Assembly (NCBI GenBank): GCA_002335345.1
Contig: DDCS01000047.1
Coordinates: 2,084 to 29,810 of the forward strand
Reading direction: 5' to 3'
DNA: 27,727 nucleotides
From: Flavobacteriaceae bacterium UBA2000
GTDB taxonomy: Bacteria > Bacteroidota > Bacteroidia > Flavobacteriales > Flavobacteriaceae
Part shown: in pieces, positions 24,980-27,727 of the stretch
Numbering within the stretch: position 1 is the first letter of the stretch
How the letters are laid out: every line of letters begins with the position of its first letter
Notes under the pieces: generated by a model
Database searches by the model: none
What the model saw: only the letters and a program-made list of their open reading frames with translations
What the model was told of the DNA's origin: nothing
Program-made: the position numbers and the translations under genes

Positions 24980-25001
24980 AATTGATGATAATTCATCAAT
25001 T
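24980..25001. promoter_or_regulatory. Perfect 9-bp inverted repeat in the moxR / aldo-keto reductase divergent region
   Basis: AATTGATGA (24980-24988), four-base spacer TAAT, TCATCAATT (24993-25001). The 22-bp dyad lies 62 bases upstream of moxR and 96 bases upstream of the rightward reductase gene. There is no T-tract after it on either strand, so a protein-binding operator is more likely than a terminator. The regulator is unknown. Confidence 0.5.
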
Positions 25002-25097
25002 GCCTTGTTAATAATTGGTTAAAAAATACGATAAATAAAGGGCTTAGCACCGATTTATCCTCAATAAAATGTCTAATTTTAAAATAAACTTTTTGTC

Positions 25098-25967
25098 ATG
25101 AAAAATTCATTCTCTTCGGTTATTGTTGGGTGCATGGATTGGGGCTCTTGGCGCCGAAATTTTGACACCTCTGAAATGACAGAGCTCATTCAGGAGAGTG
25201 TTTCCCTAGGGCTCACAAGCTTTGATCACGCCGACATTTATGGCGATTACACTGTGGAAGAACAATTTGGTAAGGCCCTCGACAAAGCCAAGGTGTCCCG
25301 ACAAGATCTTCAAATTATTAGTAAATGTGGCATACAATACGCTTGTGAAGCCCGCCCACATACCGTAAAACACTATCAATACGATACCGCCTATATCATC
25401 GAGAGTGCTGTGCGTTCAATTGAACACTTGCGCTGCGACTATCTCGATCTATTTTTGTTGCATCGTCCAAGTCCATTAATGCGCCCTGAGGCGGTGGCCG
25501 AGGCTGTAAACACCCTTAAAGAGCAAGGGAAAATCAAGGCCTTTGGCGTATCGAACTTCACCCCGAGCCAAACCGCGTTAATGGCTCCAAAAACGGAAAT
25601 TGCTGTGAATCAAATTCAATGTTCTTTAACGCATTTGACTCCTTTTTTTGACGGTAGCCTGGACCATATGATGACTCATGGAATTCAGCCTATGGCTTGG
25701 AGTCCGATCGGTAAAGTTTTTAAAGACAAAAGCGAGGCGACCTACCGAATCCATGCGGTGCTTAATCGATTGTGTGAAGAATATCAAGCCACCAAAGATC
25801 AAATCGTGTTGGCTTGGCTCATGACCCATCCCTCGGGGATTATTCCCGTGGTGGGGACCACCCAAAAAGAACGTTTAGCGACTGCGGCCAAAGCCGCCGA
25901 AATCAAACTTTCTGAAATTCATTGGTTTGAGCTACTTGTGGCCAGTCAAGGCCATAAAGTCCCTTAA
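25098..25967 (+). CDS. Aldo/keto reductase (YdhF-like)
   Basis: A 289-residue NADPH-dependent TIM-barrel reductase of carbonyls to alcohols. The catalytic tetrad is complete: Asp43 and Tyr48 (FDHADIYG), Lys76 (IISKCGI) and His122 (LLHRP). The opening GCMDWGSW and the sequence FGVSNFTPSQ fit the YdhF-like branch of the superfamily. No signal peptide. Substrate unknown. The short-chain dehydrogenase gene follows after 17 bases, so the two are co-transcribed. Confidence 0.93.
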   Translation: MKNSFSSVIVGCMDWGSWRRNFDTSEMTELIQESVSLGLTSFDHADIYGDYTVEEQFGKALDKAKVSRQDLQIISKCGIQYACEARPHTVKHYQYDTAYIIESAVRSIEHLRCDYLDLFLLHRPSPLMRPEAVAEAVNTLKEQGKIKAFGVSNFTPSQTALMAPKTEIAVNQIQCSLTHLTPFFDGSLDHMMTHGIQPMAWSPIGKVFKDKSEATYRIHAVLNRLCEEYQATKDQIVLAWLMTHPSGIIPVVGTTQKERLATAAKAAEIKLSEIHWFELLVASQGHKVP

Positions 25968-25984
25968 TAATTTTCTATCAAAAT

Positions 25985-26755
25985 ATGACACGACTCAAAG
26001 ACAAGACCGCTTTAATCACCGGAGCCACTTCAGGTATAGGGCTCGCAACGGCGAGAGCACTGGCTCAAGAAGGCTGTCGGTTAATTATTGCCGGCAGAAG
26101 ACAGGAGCGATTAACGGCCTTATCCCAAGAACTAAAAACTTTGGTTCCTGTTCATGCCCTTAATTTTGACGTCCGTGACAAAGTCCGTGTTTTTGATCTC
26201 TTGGGTCATCTCCCGTCTGACTTTAATCAGGTGGACATTTTGATCAACAATGCGGGCAACGCTCATGGCTTGGATTCAATTCAAGAGGGGAATCCTGATG
26301 ATTGGGATGCCATGATTGACATAAACGTCAAAGGCCTTTTGTATGTTTCAAAGGCCATTATTCCAGGTATGGTGAGCCGTGGACAAGGCCATGTCATCCA
26401 TATCGGATCCACAGCCGGCAAAGAAGTCTACCCAAAAGGCAATGTGTACTGTGCCAGCAAGCACGCTGTAGATGCGCTGAACCACGGAATGCGTATCGAC
26501 CTCAACGGCAAAGGAATTAAAATCAGTGCGATTCATCCAGGCATGGTCGAAACTGAGTTTAGCCAGGTTCGTTTTAAAGGAGATGCCGCGCGCGCAGATC
26601 AAGTTTATAAGGGGTTTACGCCGCTGCACCCTGAGGATATCGCAGAGATTATCGTTTTTGCCCTCAATAGGCCTGCCCATGTGAATATCGCAGACCTCAC
26701 GGTCATGTGTTTGGATCAAGCCTCGAGTACCATTGTCAATAAAAGGAATTCCTAG
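25985..26755 (+). CDS. Short-chain dehydrogenase/reductase (YdfG-like)
   Basis: A 256-residue classical SDR. The cofactor loop is TGATSGIG (residues 12-19), followed by NNAG (88-91) and Asn114 in DINVKG. Ser142, Tyr155 and Lys159 form the catalytic triad (YCASK). AGRRQERL after the second strand favours NADP(H). Sequence and length match YdfG-like 3-hydroxy acid / L-allo-threonine dehydrogenases, which also reduce malonic semialdehyde-type compounds; the real substrate here is unknown. The stop TAG overlaps the GTG start of the phosphatase by one base. Confidence 0.93.
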   Translation: MTRLKDKTALITGATSGIGLATARALAQEGCRLIIAGRRQERLTALSQELKTLVPVHALNFDVRDKVRVFDLLGHLPSDFNQVDILINNAGNAHGLDSIQEGNPDDWDAMIDINVKGLLYVSKAIIPGMVSRGQGHVIHIGSTAGKEVYPKGNVYCASKHAVDALNHGMRIDLNGKGIKISAIHPGMVETEFSQVRFKGDAARADQVYKGFTPLHPEDIAEIIVFALNRPAHVNIADLTVMCLDQASSTIVNKRNS

Positions 26756-27480
26756 TGGCACAGTATGTTATTGGTGACATTCACGGGGGAAATCGCGCAC
26801 TGACCCAACTGTTAGCGCGCGTCCCGATCAGACCGAATGATCAGCTCATTTTCTTAGGCGATTACCTGGATGGTTGGTCTGAAGGGCCTGAAGTCATTGA
26901 TTCATTAATAGCGCTTTCGAAACAATATAATTGCCGTTTTATTCGTGGCAACCACGATGCCCTTTGCTTGGATTATTTAAAAAATGGCAAGGCCCCACAG
27001 CAATGGGTTATCCATGGTGGGCAAAGTTCAATAGATGCCTATAAGCATTGTCCTTCAGCGCAGATTGATCGTCACATCGCCTTCTTGGAACACCTTGAAA
27101 ACTATATCGAAATAGAAGCCCGCTTATTTGTCCATGCTGGATTTTCACACCCAAAAGGTCCCAAAGAAGAATTTCACGCCCACCTCGTTTATTGGGACCG
27201 AAGCCTCTGGGAAACCGCAAGAGCGGCCCACCATTTAACGGATCAGGATTCCTGGCAATACCCCGAACGCCTTAAATTATATAAAGAGATTTATATCGGG
27301 CACACTCCGGTTCAACGTATCGGAGCCTCAACACCTTTTTGCGCTTCTAATGTATGGAACGTGGATACAGGAGCCGCTTTTGGCGGGGCGCTGAGTGCCA
27401 TCAATACCGCGACCAAAGAATTCTGGCAGAGCGATCCACTGCCGAGTCTTTACCCTAATGAACTCGGGCGTCAAGCTTAA
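26755..27480 (+). CDS. Calcineurin-like metallophosphatase (ApaH/PrpE-type)
   Basis: A 241-residue cytosolic phosphoesterase with the two-metal motifs GDIHGG (residues 7-12; Asp8, His10), GDYLDG (35-40; Asp36) and GNHD (65-68), then VHAGF and IGHTPV with the later histidine ligands. The usual GDxxDRG is GDYLDGW here, so the Arg is replaced by Gly. The start is GTG at 26755, overlapping the SDR stop (TAGTG), which indicates re-initiation. Relatives hydrolyse phosphoproteins or dinucleoside tetraphosphates; the target is not clear. It is the last gene of the three-gene unit. Confidence 0.9.
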   Translation: MAQYVIGDIHGGNRALTQLLARVPIRPNDQLIFLGDYLDGWSEGPEVIDSLIALSKQYNCRFIRGNHDALCLDYLKNGKAPQQWVIHGGQSSIDAYKHCPSAQIDRHIAFLEHLENYIEIEARLFVHAGFSHPKGPKEEFHAHLVYWDRSLWETARAAHHLTDQDSWQYPERLKLYKEIYIGHTPVQRIGASTPFCASNVWNVDTGAAFGGALSAINTATKEFWQSDPLPSLYPNELGRQA

Positions 27481-27620
27481 AACGCTTAACAGAATTACAG
27501 CCACTAAGCACACCGTTCTAAGGAGCTGACACAGCGCCAAGACAGAGACAAGACAGAACATAAAGCTGAGCAATCTCGGGCATGAGTGATTTCGAGAAAC
27601 GGCTTGTTTCAAGAAAAAAC

Positions 27621-27727
27621 TTACAAATCGAACTTAATCCCTTGAGCCAAAGGCAATTCTGTAGTGTAGTTAATCGTGTTGGTCTGACGACGCATATAGA
27701 CTTTCCAAGCATCACTGCCCGATTCTC
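27621..27727 (-). CDS. Aldehyde dehydrogenase, ALDH7 (antiquitin) type, C-terminal fragment at window edge
   Basis: The minus strand encodes the last 34 residues and stop (27623-27621) of a gene that begins beyond the window. The visible pieces SDAWKVYMRRQTNTINY and ELPLAQGIKFDL match the conserved end of ALDH7/antiquitin, which oxidises alpha-aminoadipic semialdehyde in lysine breakdown. The competing frame on the same strand is a shadow. Family fairly sure from the tail alone; substrate not. It is convergent with the phosphatase; the 140 bases between them show no clear terminator. Confidence 0.75.
   Translation of the reverse strand, partial: ESGSDAWKVYMRRQTNTINYTTELPLAQGIKFDL

Noticed and set aside
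27481..27620. Possible terminator or small gene in the gap after the phosphatase.
   Set aside because: Only a short CTTG/CAAG stem near 27603-27613 is visible, too weak to call; no other feature seen.
27518..27715. A minus-strand frame of 65 codons at the right edge.
   Set aside because: The neighbouring frame on the same strand encodes the conserved ALDH7 C-terminus; this one is a shadow.

Overview
The window looks like chromosomal DNA from a member of the Bacteroidota, most likely a Flavobacteriaceae. The reasons are a complete Bat (aerotolerance) operon in the Bacteroidota order, A-rich leaders without Shine-Dalgarno motifs, at least one perfect flavobacterial -7 box (TAnnTTTG), many lipoprotein signal peptides, and a conserved flavobacterial protein of unknown function next to pheS. 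No transposase, phage gene, CRISPR array, rRNA or tRNA is visible. Coding density is high and no gap between genes exceeds 300 bases.

Positions 1-10025 hold a carbohydrate-oxidation region. A truncated YheT-like hydrolase and an azurin lipoprotein point rightward. They meet, across a strong bidirectional terminator, a leftward pair for a membrane-anchored FAD (GMC) dehydrogenase and its Tat-exported small subunit. Divergent from these, across a region carrying a LacI-type palindrome, is a rightward run: a TIM-barrel sugar isomerase/epimerase lipoprotein, an NupG-like major facilitator, a Gfo/Idh/MocA oxidoreductase, a cytosolic isomerase/epimerase, and two DUF1080 (3-keto-glycoside hydrolase/hydratase family) lipoproteins. 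Together they suggest a 3-keto-glycoside route: oxidise a sugar at C3 outside the inner membrane, cleave the keto-glycoside there, import the keto-sugar, then reduce or isomerise it in the cytosol. Azurin is a plausible electron acceptor, because no cytochrome c subunit is encoded here.

Positions 10101-15803 are housekeeping: an SdpI-like membrane protein, yicC-gmk-nadD, gpsA, then a leftward unit of a conserved 118-residue unknown and pheS, and a rightward CvpA-family protein. The gap between nadD and gpsA carries a minus-strand intrinsic terminator with no annotated gene to serve, so an undescribed small transcript is likely there.

Positions 15806-24917 form one leftward Bat operon: moxR, DUF58, a second BatD-like protein with two membrane segments, batA, batB, batC, batD and batE. 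Many genes overlap by 1-4 bases, which implies translational coupling.

Positions 25098-27480 hold a rightward aldo/keto reductase, a YdfG-like short-chain dehydrogenase and a calcineurin-like phosphatase. The extreme right edge contains the last 34 residues of a leftward ALDH7 (antiquitin-type) aldehyde dehydrogenase.
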